DNA from: Lingula anatina
Lineage: Eukaryota > Brachiopoda > Lingulata > Lingulida > Lingulidae
Assembly (NCBI RefSeq): GCF_001039355.2
Contig: NW_019774314.1
Location: 203,042-267,041 of the forward strand
Reading direction: 5' to 3'
Length of the DNA: 64,000 nucleotides
Each line of letters begins with the position of its first letter. The stretch's first letter is position 1. Positions 1-13,900 of this stretch are shown piece by piece. Under the pieces are notes generated by a model, which was not told where the DNA came from, did no database searches, and saw only the letters and a program-made list of their open reading frames with translations. Position numbers and translations under genes: made by a program.

Positions 1-969
1 TTTTTTGGGGGGGGGGCGGAGGAAAAATAGAGAGAAGATAACCCCAATTCAGCGAGAGTCTCCGTGGAGTTGGATCGACCTACGTAGAACGATAGTTTCA
101 TTGGGAATGAACCCTAGGTCATTTTAATCAGAGACTTTCAATTGAGGAAATAAATAAGACAGACATGATAGATGCTACAATTGTATTCAGTTACTCATCT
201 TGATGTGAATTCTTTTCATTCGTTTGGCATCAAATTAAGTTTAGATCCACTAAATGGAGTGGCTGCATTTCTTAACACTGCGTAATGCGTCTAAGAGAAT
301 TGCTTTCTTACAAAAAGTGACTTGTCTTTGATGCACAAACTGGCGGATACGTGTACAGGACTTTACTTAGATTTTTTTTTCTTTTCTAGCTTAGATAATT
401 AAATGAGGCATATATTATAAAATAGTTGACAGACTTACTGTAATGTTGGGAACTTTTGTCTCATTTCACTTTTTATCCTTCTTTATTTTTGGGGGGTGGG
501 GGTGGGGGGGATGAGATGTCTGTTATTTCCGAAGCAAAGGGTGGACGTGACTTACAGTGCTCCCCCCAACTTGGATCCTTGGATTAGAGTTGAAACTACG
601 TGTGTTTGTGAAATCCTATATACATCAAACACCCTCCCTCGAAACTTTTAGTATTTCGCAACTCATAAAAAATCGTGCACGTATATAAGCATATCAGTGA
701 TACTGGTATATTTTTGTAATAGTGATTTGGATATAGATTAGTTGTCTATCGGTTTTGAGGGGGTCTTCAATAGACCAGTTCAACTTGTATCTTCATTTCT
801 CCTCTTTGTCAACTTCTTATTTTACTTAAGGGGTTGTGCTTGCAATCCAAAGGCACTTCAATAAAATTAAAACACTCGTCGACTTAGACTAACGCTAATT
901 ATTGAATTGATAAGATACTGAAGATAAAGACTTTCTATTGAAAAAAACTTAATTTCTTTATTTTTACAG
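1..969. other. Upstream non-coding flank
   Basis: No coding exon could be supported here. The stretch begins with a G-run and is AT-rich. It should hold, or lie downstream of, the first exon of the chitin-binding/LamG gene, because the signal-peptide exon that starts at 970 is entered in phase 1 through an AG acceptor. I could not identify an ATG exon with a matching donor. Confidence 0.4.
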
Positions 970-1859
970 TCTTAGCCATTGTCGTGGTCCTTCTGGGCCA
1001 CTTCCGGTTGTCAGAGGCGGACTGGAGGGACTTAGTGGCCAGAGGTAAGTGACCCCTGTTGACCGCCGGTTAACTATTACTCCAGACAGTTCAAAAGCCA
1101 TATAAGTGGATGATATGGGTCCAACATGCGCAGGCGAATCCAGGGCTTTATCAGGTGGGTGGTTTGGGGGGGGGGAAAGATTTTCAAAATTGCCTGGCAT
1201 AGTACAGGGATGTAAATTTGCTCAGTTTTGTCTAGTTTTGGTCGGTAACTAAAAAGAGTTCCAAACACATTGTTTTCTTTAATGGCAATATAGCTTGACT
1301 AAAGAAGCTTTCATCTTTAAAAACAAAAAACCAGAATTTTAAATTTTAAATTTACGATGTTGATTGCGGAAGTGAAATGTGAAAAAGTTCATCAGAACCA
1401 CGATATCTTAAGTAATAAAATTATAACAATGGTCATAAAGTAAATTTACTGACACACAGCAATACACAAAAGGCACTCAAGGTAACTCAAATACCAAGCT
1501 AGGTTTACCAAATAGGTCCCTTTGTCAACTTAATCTCTCATTTGTGGTCGACTATGCTTATTTGATGCGAGTGATATCATGCCCGGAGAGGAAATAAATG
1601 CAACCATAATTGACATAACATGCGAAGACGTTATTATCTATTATACTTTTTTTATTTTTTCCGCATTTAAATGATGCAATAACGAGCTCAGTGGTAAACC
1701 GTGAAGTCTAGTTGTTTCTAAATCGAGTTTCAGTGATTAATATAACATTACCTCCCATAGCCAGTGACTAATTTGTGGCGTGTACATGGTAGGAATATTT
1801 TTTAATGTTGATATTTGCAAATATTTCAAAAATGAGTTAATAAATAGATCGGGTCCATT

Positions 1860-1920
<61 letters not shown>

Positions 1921-4900
1921 GTCATATCGGTGACGCATACATCTTGCGTAATGCTGGCATACTTTTGACTTGCCTGATTAACTTGCTGCTTTATAATACA
2001 CTTCCCTCCAATGTGGAAAGAAATCAACAGAAATTAATCAGTTATGTCGATATTCCACAAAAAAAAACGTGACTCAAACGTTCACTTTTTTTGTGAAATG
2101 ACTCATATGAAATAAATGAAGTATCAGTATTCTCATTTCTTTGCTCAATATCATTGGCTGATAAAGTCTGTATGTATATGTGTACAACGTGAGATAATAC
2201 ACGTAAACTACAATTTGTCATCAATATTTTATACGTAGAACAATATCGGTCTACCAAACCTAAACAGAGCGCGATTGTCAAGTCCCTTATAAATTAATTC
2301 TTAGATGCCATATGACCCTTTTTTTTCTGTCACGCAGGGTTTAAAATGTTGAATGTCGAGTTACTTGCCGTGCTTCAAGTAATTAAGCCATTTTATATTT
2401 ATTTGTCAATGTTTTACTCCCTTCTGTCACCGCTGTGCGTGTTTTGAATCGCTTACAGAAGATTTCAGTGACATTACGTTGAACGAAGAACTCATAGGAT
2501 GCTTTCCAAATTGTAACAACTTGAATCCGGTGTCATGAACGGTTCCCACTGATATGTACATTTAAGCTGCGTCCTAAATTCTGACCCACTTATGTCACGC
2601 TTAACTTGACCTTGCATGTATCTAATGTAAAGCGGACGCCTTGATCACATTCAGATAAACTCATCGTACTAGCTGGAGCGATCCAACTCTGCGGGGGATT
2701 TTCGCTAAAGTGCATTCAGTGTCATCAGCTTAGTTGTCAAACACTGAAATTTCAATGTTAGCTATCGACAACAGCTAACGGGCCTTTCCAGGTGTAGGGG
2801 TTACAATCAAAATACCCTAATACTTTCAATGAATCTGCACGTAACTAAAGGCGATTTGTGTGAAGACCTGAATACTCAAAACTAGCTGTGTCAAGACAGA
2901 CGGCTAACACTGTTACCCTTACAGTTTAGCATTTACCATGGACAGTTCCATGTGAATTTTGAATAACGGAAATAAGCATTTTAATTGGCAGAGTGAGGAA
3001 AAGGATGTCAAACACATTGATGGTCGTTTTGGTGTCCTCAAAAAACGATCATAACTAATGAAAATCAAGCAAAATAGCAGAAAACGCAGTCCCTTGGTTT
3101 ATATGGTATATTGCTTAACAGTATAAAAATTCCAAATTGACAACTTATTTTTTTTTTCTTTTTTCCACGAAAGATTTTTGTAAGAAATGCATAGAAGAGC
3201 GCCAAGGCGTCGGCTTCTTTGAGGATCCCGATGATTGCCGATTCTTTCTGCGGTGCGACCTTGGACCTTTTCATGAAATAATATTCCAGCGGTACGAATG
3301 TTCCCCCGGCACGCTGTTCGACAGGGCGATTCCGGCTTGCGTACACTGTAACAACGCTAGCTGCGTGGGATCCAAAGCACCGGAACCAAGATGTCCCGTC
3401 ACGGGTAAGTTGTGCTAATTTTAAAGTTTGCGTTCTATTTATGCAGGAATGCATTGAATCGATTTGGAAAATACGCCAAAATCACGCCTTTTTTGACACA
3501 GCAATTTGTATTTAAGCCCTTTGTTCGAAGTTTTAACTTAAAACATTTTGTCAGTGACCTATAGATTCATACATGTACAAAAGTGGCGTACATTGTCCCC
3601 CATACATCGGCCTCAATTCCAAAATTGCAATGCAAATACCAAATGCCAATCTCCATGTTTTAGAATAATATATTTTTAAATTTTACTCCATTCTTACAGA
3701 CCCACCTGTTCCAATGACGGTTCCACCGCCACCAGTGATAAGCATAGCCGCTGGTGCTCGTAAGTTAATAAAATTTATTTTAATTTTGTAACTAAATTTG
3801 TGCAAAGAAATCATTGGCGATTATAATTATTATTTCTGCAAAAGAAGCGAATGTGTTTTACAATAGATTAATGCTTCAAGTATTTAACTATGATACTCAT
3901 TCATTCATTCATTCATTTATTTATTTACATACTCCCGTTCACTCACACCGCAATATACAGGCACGTATATTCATTTTCTTCGAATACTTTTCTCTGCGTT
4001 TTCTAGCTATTTGACACCACGGGAATATTATGAATAATTCTTCCTATTTGGATTGACACAAAGTAAATGAATAAATTAAGGTCACATAAACAGATATAAC
4101 ATATTAAAAGTCCGACGAAATTATAAACCATTAATGCCACACCAAACAGACAAATAATGTTTTATTCCATTTATTCTTTTCACTTTTCAGAGTGTTGTAA
4201 GGCAAGGTTTGACACTGGCTACACATACTGTGAGGAGCCACGTAACAGCCACGTGTACTACAGAAAGGCCAATGTAGACGGGTTTGTCCAGAGGGTCAGT
4301 TGTGGTCATCTGATTTTCTCCGTCAATCCGAACCGCTGCGAGTGTGTGCCACCGGGTATGGGAGTTATTTTCTTGATTTTTTCAAACATCTTTTAAAGAG
4401 ATTACAACTGTTCGTTTTGGACAAAAACGGAGGTATAGCCTTCTGTGAAGGTCAATGTGGTCTGAAGGCAAGCACAGATTGCGGAATTGTTGTGATAACC
4501 GTTGTTTTGGTGGTAAAATGGAATTTTATATATTTCTATGAGTTGTTTACTATGTATTTAATAATATTCATTGAGATATTGCAATAATTTATGAAACACA
4601 TAAGAACAGTTAATATCCCTCTAACTTTGGGAAAGTTTAAAACTGTATAGTTATATACATGTATACCTCCTATCGTGGACATGTTGTTTGGTAGTTACTG
4701 GTCTTTCAAGTGCGCGTCTGAGGCTGTTCTATAAAAAGGAACCTAAAAAATTAGATGACTAAAAAATTAGATGACAAATTTTTTTAGAAGTAGCTCAAAG
4801 GGCAGTAATATGCAAAAAACATGGAATTCGGTTTAATTATACTTTGTCAAATTGTAAAATTAAACATGTTTAATGGATCATATGCCCATAATTTCCTGTC

Positions 4901-7900
4901 ATGGTTTTGATGTCATTTTATAAGATATTTTAGATCCTGCATCATTGCCTTGAAAAAAAAATAATAATTTGAAACAAATTTGAAACCGGCTGCTGTACGC
5001 CAACACCTTATTCTTAGATACAAATACTATACATATTAGCATAATGCAGTTTCTGTCGTTGCTGAAAAAGTCTTTTGTCTCACTATCGACAAATTCTTTC
5101 CATGCAACAGGGTTCGCAATTCTTTACTGGTCGTATTCAGGCCTACCCAACTACCAGACTCGGCACTGAATGATCCTGAATTCACCGGTAGATCAGACCA
5201 CACTACCCGTTTTCAAGGTGTGAGTCAGTACGCATTACACAGTATCATACCCTGAACACATTTTGAGTGGTAATGCAATGCTTTTCAACCCCGTTGAAAA
5301 TGGTCACTATCACATCGCGTACTAGGCAAGAGCGGTGTCGCGTCTGATACTGTGTAATGCGTACTGACTCACACCTTGAAAACGGGTAGTGTGGTCCGAT
5401 TTACCGGTGAGTTCAGGATCATTCGGTGCCGAGTCTGGTAGTTGGGTAGGCCTGGTATTATTTAAAAAATTAATAATACCTCAAACACTAATATGAAATA
5501 ATAATGATATCACAAAAAGAAAACATTTTTTGACTTGTAAATAATTACGTCATATTCCAGATCTGGGCCCAGTCGCACTCTACACATTCGAGGTACCACG
5601 ACCGTTCGATAGCAAGGTTGGCAACTTCATGACCGATACGCAAGGAGTCGGACTTCATGCGACAACGGCGGGGAGCGAGGACGGTTTCGACGAATTTTCA
5701 GGACAGTTCGACGGCATCGGCGACATGGAGGCGCCTTTGTTTTCTGGTTATGATTGGGGAACGAGGTAAGTCCGTTATATAATTTCTGTTAAATTGTTTT
5801 TGAACCTTTACAGTTTTACAGTGACCATACGCCTAAATGTAGCAAGGATGCGTCTTTATTCTCTCGCAACTTCTCAACCTTTAACGCGAGACCGTGACGT
5901 CATACAAGACAAAAAAAAAAAAAAAAACGTACCAGTATCCGCGTGAGGTGGGGATAAGAAGAAGTTACCCCGTTTTGACTTGACAAAGAACACCTACTTG
6001 TAGCACGAATAATGATATGAATACGCTTTGTAACATATTTTTATAATGCTGACCGAAAAATGTAAAAAAAAAAAAAACGATTATAAAAACGCCAGAGTGA
6101 GCATATTTGAATTGAAAGTCACTATGAAAGAGAGGCCCAATTTAACGCCTGTGACACCAGTGTAACCCCGGTGTAACGAAATTGAGGGTCCGTTTAACAG
6201 AAAGTCCGTCCTCCATTTAGTTCTAATAGTTAGGGTAAGCGTAACCTAAGTGGGTCAAAATCTAGGGCGAGGCTTACCAGTGAAAGGGAAGTGGATTCTC
6301 TATCATGGAGGGGGGGGGGGGGGGGGGGGGGGGCACTGTCACGTTACACCGACAGAACGTGCCACCCAGCACGAGTGTATGTGGCTCAGATAACGATATA
6401 CACCAATATTTACCTCAAACCAGTATGAATTATCTAGATGAAATGAAAGATAAAACGCTCTCCTTAAGCAAACCTCGTATTCGACTGTGTGCCTGATAAA
6501 TGCTGAACAAATGCGCCACCAGACTAGGACCGAAAAAGAGGTTAGGTATTGGAGACGGCTTTAATCAAATTGTAAACGTGATTTTGAGCTCAACGGGCGA
6601 CGGGAGATCAAACTGGAAACACTTTTAGGTTGAGGACGGGAGAAGATGATGGCAAGGCACTATATCACAGTTGCACTGTTCCTTTCACCTTTGTTGCTGT
6701 TTCCCAGTACCATTTCATGGACAAAACTGCTTGGGAATGGCCGTGGCGTAAATGTTACATGCATGCAGGAGAAGTGCCTCGAAGAATACACCTCTTGCAC
6801 CAAGAACAAATTATGTGAAGATGCCTTTCAGTGTTTTTGTAACAAGAGCGTCACGCAGTGTATGTATGATGCACGGTGGGGCTTGAGATGCTTTCAGACC
6901 TATAATACCGACGTTTTGTACCGCCTGGTGGCATGTGCTGTGACAAGGGAAGGTTGCATCACACCCGACCCACCGATGCCCGAACACAAGTGCAAGAAAC
7001 CTACCAATCTGTACCCGAAATTTGACATTCGAACGCTCGCTGACACTTGGTTCGTATACCGCGGCTATAATCCTGGGGAGTTTTTTAACCCTGTGCCTCC
7101 GGTCGACTGCTACGACTGTCAGAGCTACACGTTCAGTCAGGACCTTGACAATACAACATCGTGTCAAGCTAAGAAGCAGTACAGTATCAACATTTTACTA
7201 GACCTGAAGCATAACTTCACCTACAAATCCTTATTCGTCGTTAAATCACCGACAGGGAATATCATTCAAAGCACTGGGACTGAATTTGGACTTTTTCGCT
7301 CCGACGAGTTTCGTATTTTGGACTACTACTCCTGGGAGTCGGCAGCAGGGTATGTCCTTGCTTATTATTGCGGGACCTTTGGCTTCTGGCCAACTGAGGG
7401 AGTGATTATGCTAATCAGACCTTGGCTCTTGCACCTGCCTCCCGACGTAATCAAGAGAGCCGAGGAAGCCGCAGCACGTAATGGATATGACTTGAATAAA
7501 TTCTGCGCTCCCAACAGCGAGCCGTATGCTACATGCGATAGGACATAATATGTTTTTGTTGCATCGTTCACTGGAGATCTACAGTTGTTGAAAGAAAATA
7601 AAATAACGTACAGACAAGATGGTGACCCGTTTAATGAACGTTCATTGAGGAATAATGTTTTTTTACAATAATTAAATATAATATGATGTTATTCATATGT
7701 TCTCTGTATTTTGGCATAGTTTGAGTGATGGTCATCTATTAGCGTCACCGCATCACTACACCCGAACATCGTTACTTCCCTGTGTCATTGCTCCCCAGCG
7801 AAATTATGATATCAACTGCATCAAAACACCTGCCCAGTGTTATTCCCTAATGGTTTTTAAATAACGATTTGAAGAAAATATCCTCACTTTAGAGAAACTA

Positions 7901-10900
7901 TGGGCAACAATTACTCGCCAACTCCAATTCCAGACCAATCTCTGAGGAACCAGTCAGAAGGAGTGGGGTGCTACATGTACAAGAGAAATCTGGAAGCAGC
8001 CAGAAGAGGTCACACGCGCTACTGCCTCCGTATGTGACTAGAAGTAGATATGACTGTCACTTTTGGGGTGTGTCACTCTCTAACACTTTAATATGGAGAC
8101 CTATATGTATATGCTTTATTAATCAAAATCAGAAGTGTAACTTTTGCAATGCTTGATGGAAGAATTAGGTAAAAAAAATGATGACACAATAACACTGAAT
8201 AAATTATCAAATGTTATTTAAGCGGGATTTGTTTTTACTTCTTACATATAAAAATATGAAAAAATTTACCTGTAATAATGTCAACTGTGCTGCCTTTGCA
8301 TTAAGCGGATGCAAAACATGTCTCTAAATGTGTTAAAAAGGCCGTATTTACTGCAACTTCCAATTATGCAAATCTCCATATCAAAAGCAATATAATATAA
8401 TATACAGACTTGACATTTAATATGGAATATTTTTTTCCAAATTATTTATCATCAGTTTTTGTCTATTTTGCTGATTGATATATGAAAATAAGGATTAAAA
8501 TATGTTTTAATAACTTTCATTTACCTCTCTTTGATGTCATTGTGACATCAGTTCATTAACTGAATTCGCCAGTGAAGCAAACAAATTAAAAATGCATTGC
8601 GTATTTAAGGTCATACGGCAACCATTGAAAGCGATATTTTGGATCTATATATTTTCGAAATTGTCGTCTTTAAAAGAGTAATACACCCCACAAAGGACCC
8701 TCATGTCAGTGTCTTGTCACAGCAACGGTCGCTTTTACACCTGACCTCATCTGGCTGCTACCAGAGCTTTCAAGCGGCCAGGCATTCCTTAAAATAGGTT
8801 TTAAGAGTTTAATCTGGGAGAAAATTCCAGGCAACGGTCAAAACTTGTCCAATTTGGTTCAGTTTTGTTGTAGGACATGCAGGCCGTTGTCTATGTGTTC
8901 AAATATGGAGATTTTGATGACCAATGTATCTGCTCAATCCCTTGGCTCTGTAAATTATCTGCTATTAAAAGTGCTCTGTGTGAACGGGCAATCTCATCGT
9001 GCGACTTAAAATTGTTCCTAAGATGCACCCTAGCTATTATATGATAGTCAAATGGTTCCTAGATTATTCCTTTATTTCATCTGGTTTAGGTTTTCATCAA
9101 TGACTGCCATTGGTGTTTTGGCACCAATGTGGTATTCACTCCAAATGCTGACGCTGTCAATGACCCTAGTCACTTTAGAAGAGGCACACGCCTTGTCGTA
9201 GGCCTCTACGGAATGTCTGTAAACTCTGTTTTGACCAGTTAAGCGGTACAGGTGAAATCTGACCCCAATAAAGAAAGCCACCCGGTTTCAGTGTTCTACC
9301 CAGAAACGGTCATGGTCCTCATTTCATTAGAGAAACAGACGATGCTGTTTTGCTGCTTACAGTGGCTTCCTCAGAGGTCTTTTCGTATCCTAACCTGCTA
9401 AAACCAGTTTGGTATTCGATAAGAGCCTTGGAAAACGCGTTTTGATCACAATTTGCCCCTCACTCTGAACGGACTGGATGGATTTTGTTTAGTTGCAGCA
9501 GTTTATCCAGAATAGAAGGACAGTGAGTCCTGCGCCTTGGTGGTAAGATGTCTATACATTGAGCGTGGTCTCTGTATAGGAACATCAGTCTGGGCATAAC
9601 TCCATAAAACTGTGCAGACCATTCCGTTTTACACAATAATCTGTCTGGCAATGTCTGTCTTTTTCGCACCATTTTGGCACAGATTAACATTTTTGTAAAA
9701 CATTGGTTAACTCATTTTACGCACTGCAAAACCGACCGCTTGCATGCAAAATTTCAAATTCTTTTATGCAGTAGTTGCCGACATATGGATACTTTTTTGA
9801 CAGAACCATGCTTCGCCAAAGCCAAGCTTTGTCCCGCCCAAAGGAGCACTTCCCAATTAAATCACTGCATATTACACAATGCAGCAGTGCAACAGACTTG
9901 GTAGTCAATTAATTGGTAGCGACAAACCTGACTTCACACTTCTCCAGTCAGATAATTAATATGATATATGAGTTTCATTGAAAAAAGAACGGATTTTTGC
10001 CTAGGCATACCTTTAAAACTGAAATATTCCATATTAAATGTCAAGTCTGTAATAAAATATAATATAATATAATATAATATAATATGTAACATTTGAATGG
10101 AGATTATCAGAGATGAGGACATTTGAGATTTGAAACTATAAAACGTACGAGAATCCGCGACAGGTGGGGTTAACGTTTCTAGCGATATGGGTGAAATTGT
10201 ATGCGTGCAAAAAGTGACACCCAAATCATGATAAATCCGTACTGTTTGCACTAATACATTTTAATTCTACAGAACATGAGAGAAAACAACCATGTATTAA
10301 TTTGTCAGTTTATATTCGTTGTCACACCACTCTACTCTGACAGCAGTGTAACCCTGACGTAACGAAATCAAGGGTCCGTTTAACAGAAAGTCCGCCCTCC
10401 ATTTAGTTATAATAGCTATTAGGGTTAGCGTGACCTACATGAAAGTGGGTCAAAATCTAGGGCGAGGCCCACAAATGGACGGGTTCTCTATCATGGGGAG
10501 GGGGGGGGGCACTGTCACGTACTGGCAGCAGTACGTGCCCCCAGCACGATAGTGTATGTGATCTTGATAACGATATACACCAATGTTTACCTCGTACCAA
10601 TATGAATTATCTAGTTGAAATGAAAGATAAAACGCTCTCCCTAAGCATACCTCGTATTCGACTGGGTGCCTGATAAATGCTGAACAAAAGCGCCACCAGT
10701 TTAGGACCGAAAAAGAGGTAAGGCATTGGAGACGGCTTTAATCAAATTGCAAACGTGATTTGAGCTCAACGGGCGACGGGAGATCAAACTTTAAACGCTT
10801 TTAGGTTGAGGACGGGAGAAGATGGTAGCGAGGCACTATATCACAGTTGCGCTGTTCCTTTCACCTTTGTTGCTGTTTCCCAGTGCCATTTCATGGACAA

Positions 10901-13900
10901 AACTGCCTGGGAATGGCCGTGGCGTAAATGTCACATGCGCGCAGGAGAAGTGCCGTGAAGAATACACCTCTTGCACCAAGGACAAATTATGTGAAGATGC
11001 CATATTTACCTGTTTTTGTAACAAGAACGTTTCTGATTGTATGTATGATGCACGGTGGGACTTGAGATGCTTTCAGTACTATAATACCGACGTTCTGTAC
11101 CGCCTGGTGGCATGTGCTGTGACAAGGGGAGGTTGCGTCACACCCAACCCACCGATGCCCGAATACAAGTGCAAGAAACCTACCAATCTGTACCCGAAAT
11201 TTGACATTCGAACGCTCGCTGACACTTGGTTCGTATACCGCGGCTATAATCCCGGGCAGTTTTATGTCCCTGTACCTCCGGTCGACTGCTACGACTGTCA
11301 GAGCTACACGTTCAGCGACGACCTTGACAATACAACAGCGTGCCAGGGTAAGAAGCAGTACAGTGTCAACATCAGAGCAGACCTGCAGCGTAACTTCACC
11401 TACAAATCCTTATTCGTCGTTAAATCTCCGACAGGGAATATCATCCAAAGCACTGGGACTGAATTTGGACTTTTTCGCTCCGACGAGTTTCGTATTTTGG
11501 ACTACTACTACTGGGGATCGGCGACGGGTTATGTCTTGGCTTATTATTGCGGGACCTTTGGCTTCTGGCCAACTGAGGGAGTGATTATGCTAATCAGACC
11601 TTGGCTCTTCCACTTGCCTCCCGATGTAATCAAGAGAGCAGAGCAAGTCATAACAAGTAATGGATTTGACTTGAATGAATTCTGCACTCCCAACAACAAG
11701 CCGTATGCTACATGCTACAGGACATAATATGTTTTTGTTGTATTGTTCACTGGAGATCTACAGTTGTTGAAAAAAAAAGAATATAACGTACAGACAAGAG
11801 GGTGACCCGTTAAATGAACGTTCATTGAGGAATAATGATTTTTTATAATATTTTCATATCGTCTCTGTATTTTGGCAAAGTTTGAGTGAGGGTCACCCGC
11901 ATCACTACTCCCGAACATCGTTACTTCTCTGTATCAATATGATGTCACCTGCATTGAAACACCCGCTTAGAGTCATTCCCTCCTGGTTTTTGAATAACGA
12001 TTTGATAACGATCACTATAGAGAAACTATGGGCAGCAATTACTCGCCAAATCCTATTGCAGACCAATCTCCGAGAAACCAGTCAGAAGGAGTGGCATGCC
12101 ACAAGAGAACCCTGGTAGCAGCAAGAATTGGTCACACGCGCTACTGCTCCCGTGTGTAACTAGAAATACTATAGATATGACTGTCACGTTTGGGGTGTGT
12201 CACTCTCTAAAACTTAAATATGGAGACCTAAATGTATGAACCTTATTAGTCAAAATCAGAAGTGTATTTTTGTAATGATTGATTGAAGAATTAGGTAAAA
12301 AATGATGACACAATAACACTGAATAAATGGTTAAATGTTATGTCAGCGTGATTTTTTTACTTCTTTCTTAGATAAATATGAATAATTGAAGAAGGATATT
12401 CAAAATAAATGTGAACTCTGCATATAGCGGATGCAAAACACGTGTCTCTAAATGTGCTAAAAAGACCGTTTTTATCGCAGTTTTCCAATAATGCCAATGT
12501 CGCTATCAAAAGCACCCTCAGACGCAAATTTTCGTCATGAAGTTTGAAACCGAGATTTTTGGATGGTCGGTCTTCATGGTAAATCACTCTGTTCTCTTTC
12601 TTGAATGTCTTGTCATAACTATAACAAAATATCATTGTGTGCAACTATATTTTATCAGCGTGAACATATTGAACTTTAATTTCGCTCACGGATGACTGGG
12701 GTATACCGATCTAAACCAAAATTTCATCCAAAATGTTCTTAAACCTGACTGTTGTTAGCGTTAATATTGTTAGTCTTAAAATTAATTTTTGGATCACATT
12801 GTTGTAAGTTATTTTATTTTCAGCATAGTGTCATAAGTCTGTAAACGTAATTTCCTCTTTTTTTCCTTGGAATTTTCCATAAATTGTATTGAATTACAAA
12901 TTACAATTGAAAGTTTGAAATATAATTCACATTTTCTCGCCTCCATCTTTCAGTTTAACGGTTTCATTCTTTTACAAAACTGACGCAAGAGACAGAGTTC
13001 TGAGGGCAATCCTTGCCAACGGAAACTGCGACATACCCCCAACATTCCTGTTTGTGACCCAAGGAAACGATCTTCATTGCGAAATGGATGTTGTAGACCG
13101 GGGTGCATTTTTTAGAAAGAGGATACCAAAATTATGCAAATACTCAGATATATTTAAACAGGTGTGAGTCTTTCTCTTTTCTGTGTGAATAGAATGTGTA
13201 AAGCAAGGTCCCGCTTGGCATTTTGGGGGGTTAATTTCTGTTTCTGCAATTCCAAAAGCTGTAAGTAGGGCATATCGTTTGTTAGTTAGAATAAGAAATT
13301 ATAAATCTAAACATGTTAACTGACTATTAACAAATATATCTGTTGACCTATTTCTTTCTCCTTCGGAACCCTTCATGATTCAGAATATTATAATTTCATA
13401 ACTGTTTTTTAAAGTCAAATAAAACGTATTTAAGCTGAAACCAATAAAACGCTTTAAGGCCGCACACAGAACAGTGGACTAACTAGTCCGCGGGTCAAAC
13501 ATGGCGACCCATTAAAAAGCTTGCCGTCTAATCCGCTAATAGACACTGAATAGATTCAATGTGGGGAAGTATTCAAGTGAGTCGGTCATATTTGAACCTA
13601 GGACTAGTTAGTCCACTGCTCTGAATGCGGCCTAAGTCACGTAATAAATTTTCTAACACTCCGGAAAATACATTATAAATCTTATTTGCCCTTTCAGCTA
13701 CCAGAAGACAGTTGGGTGGGTGTGGTGACGACCTTTAACTCACTTAAGATACACACCAGGGTGAAAATAATGAAGACTGGAGAAATCCGGGAGGGGAACA
13801 GTACCTTATGTGTAGGTAAGTGTATGGACGATGTGCTCTGCAGGAGGGGATCCAGAGATATTTTCTGACAGTATTCCAAATTATCTTTGTTGATCCATCC

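Larger units (their letters stand above)
5930..8390. repeat. Tandem duplication unit 1 around VDE-like gene 1
   Basis: From the GTACC-AGTATCCGCG region near 5930, through the gene at 6646, to about 8390, this stretch aligns by eye with 10125-12510, including several hundred bp of 5' and 3' flank. The unit therefore carries its own regulatory DNA. A G-tract (6306-6333) is much longer here than the equivalent tract near 10500. Confidence 0.75.

Noticed and set aside
1737-2027. ORF with poly-Phe and Cys-Val repeats
   Set aside because: Translation of the (CA)n / poly-A tract.
11201-11584. 127-aa ORF overlapping VDE-like gene 2
   Set aside because: Out-of-frame shadow of the VDE-like coding region.
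6646-11727. Bacterial or algal contamination as the source of the VDE-like genes
   Set aside because: They lie between in-phase exons of an animal gene, share local composition, and the unit includes several hundred bp of duplicated non-coding flank; contamination would not give that.
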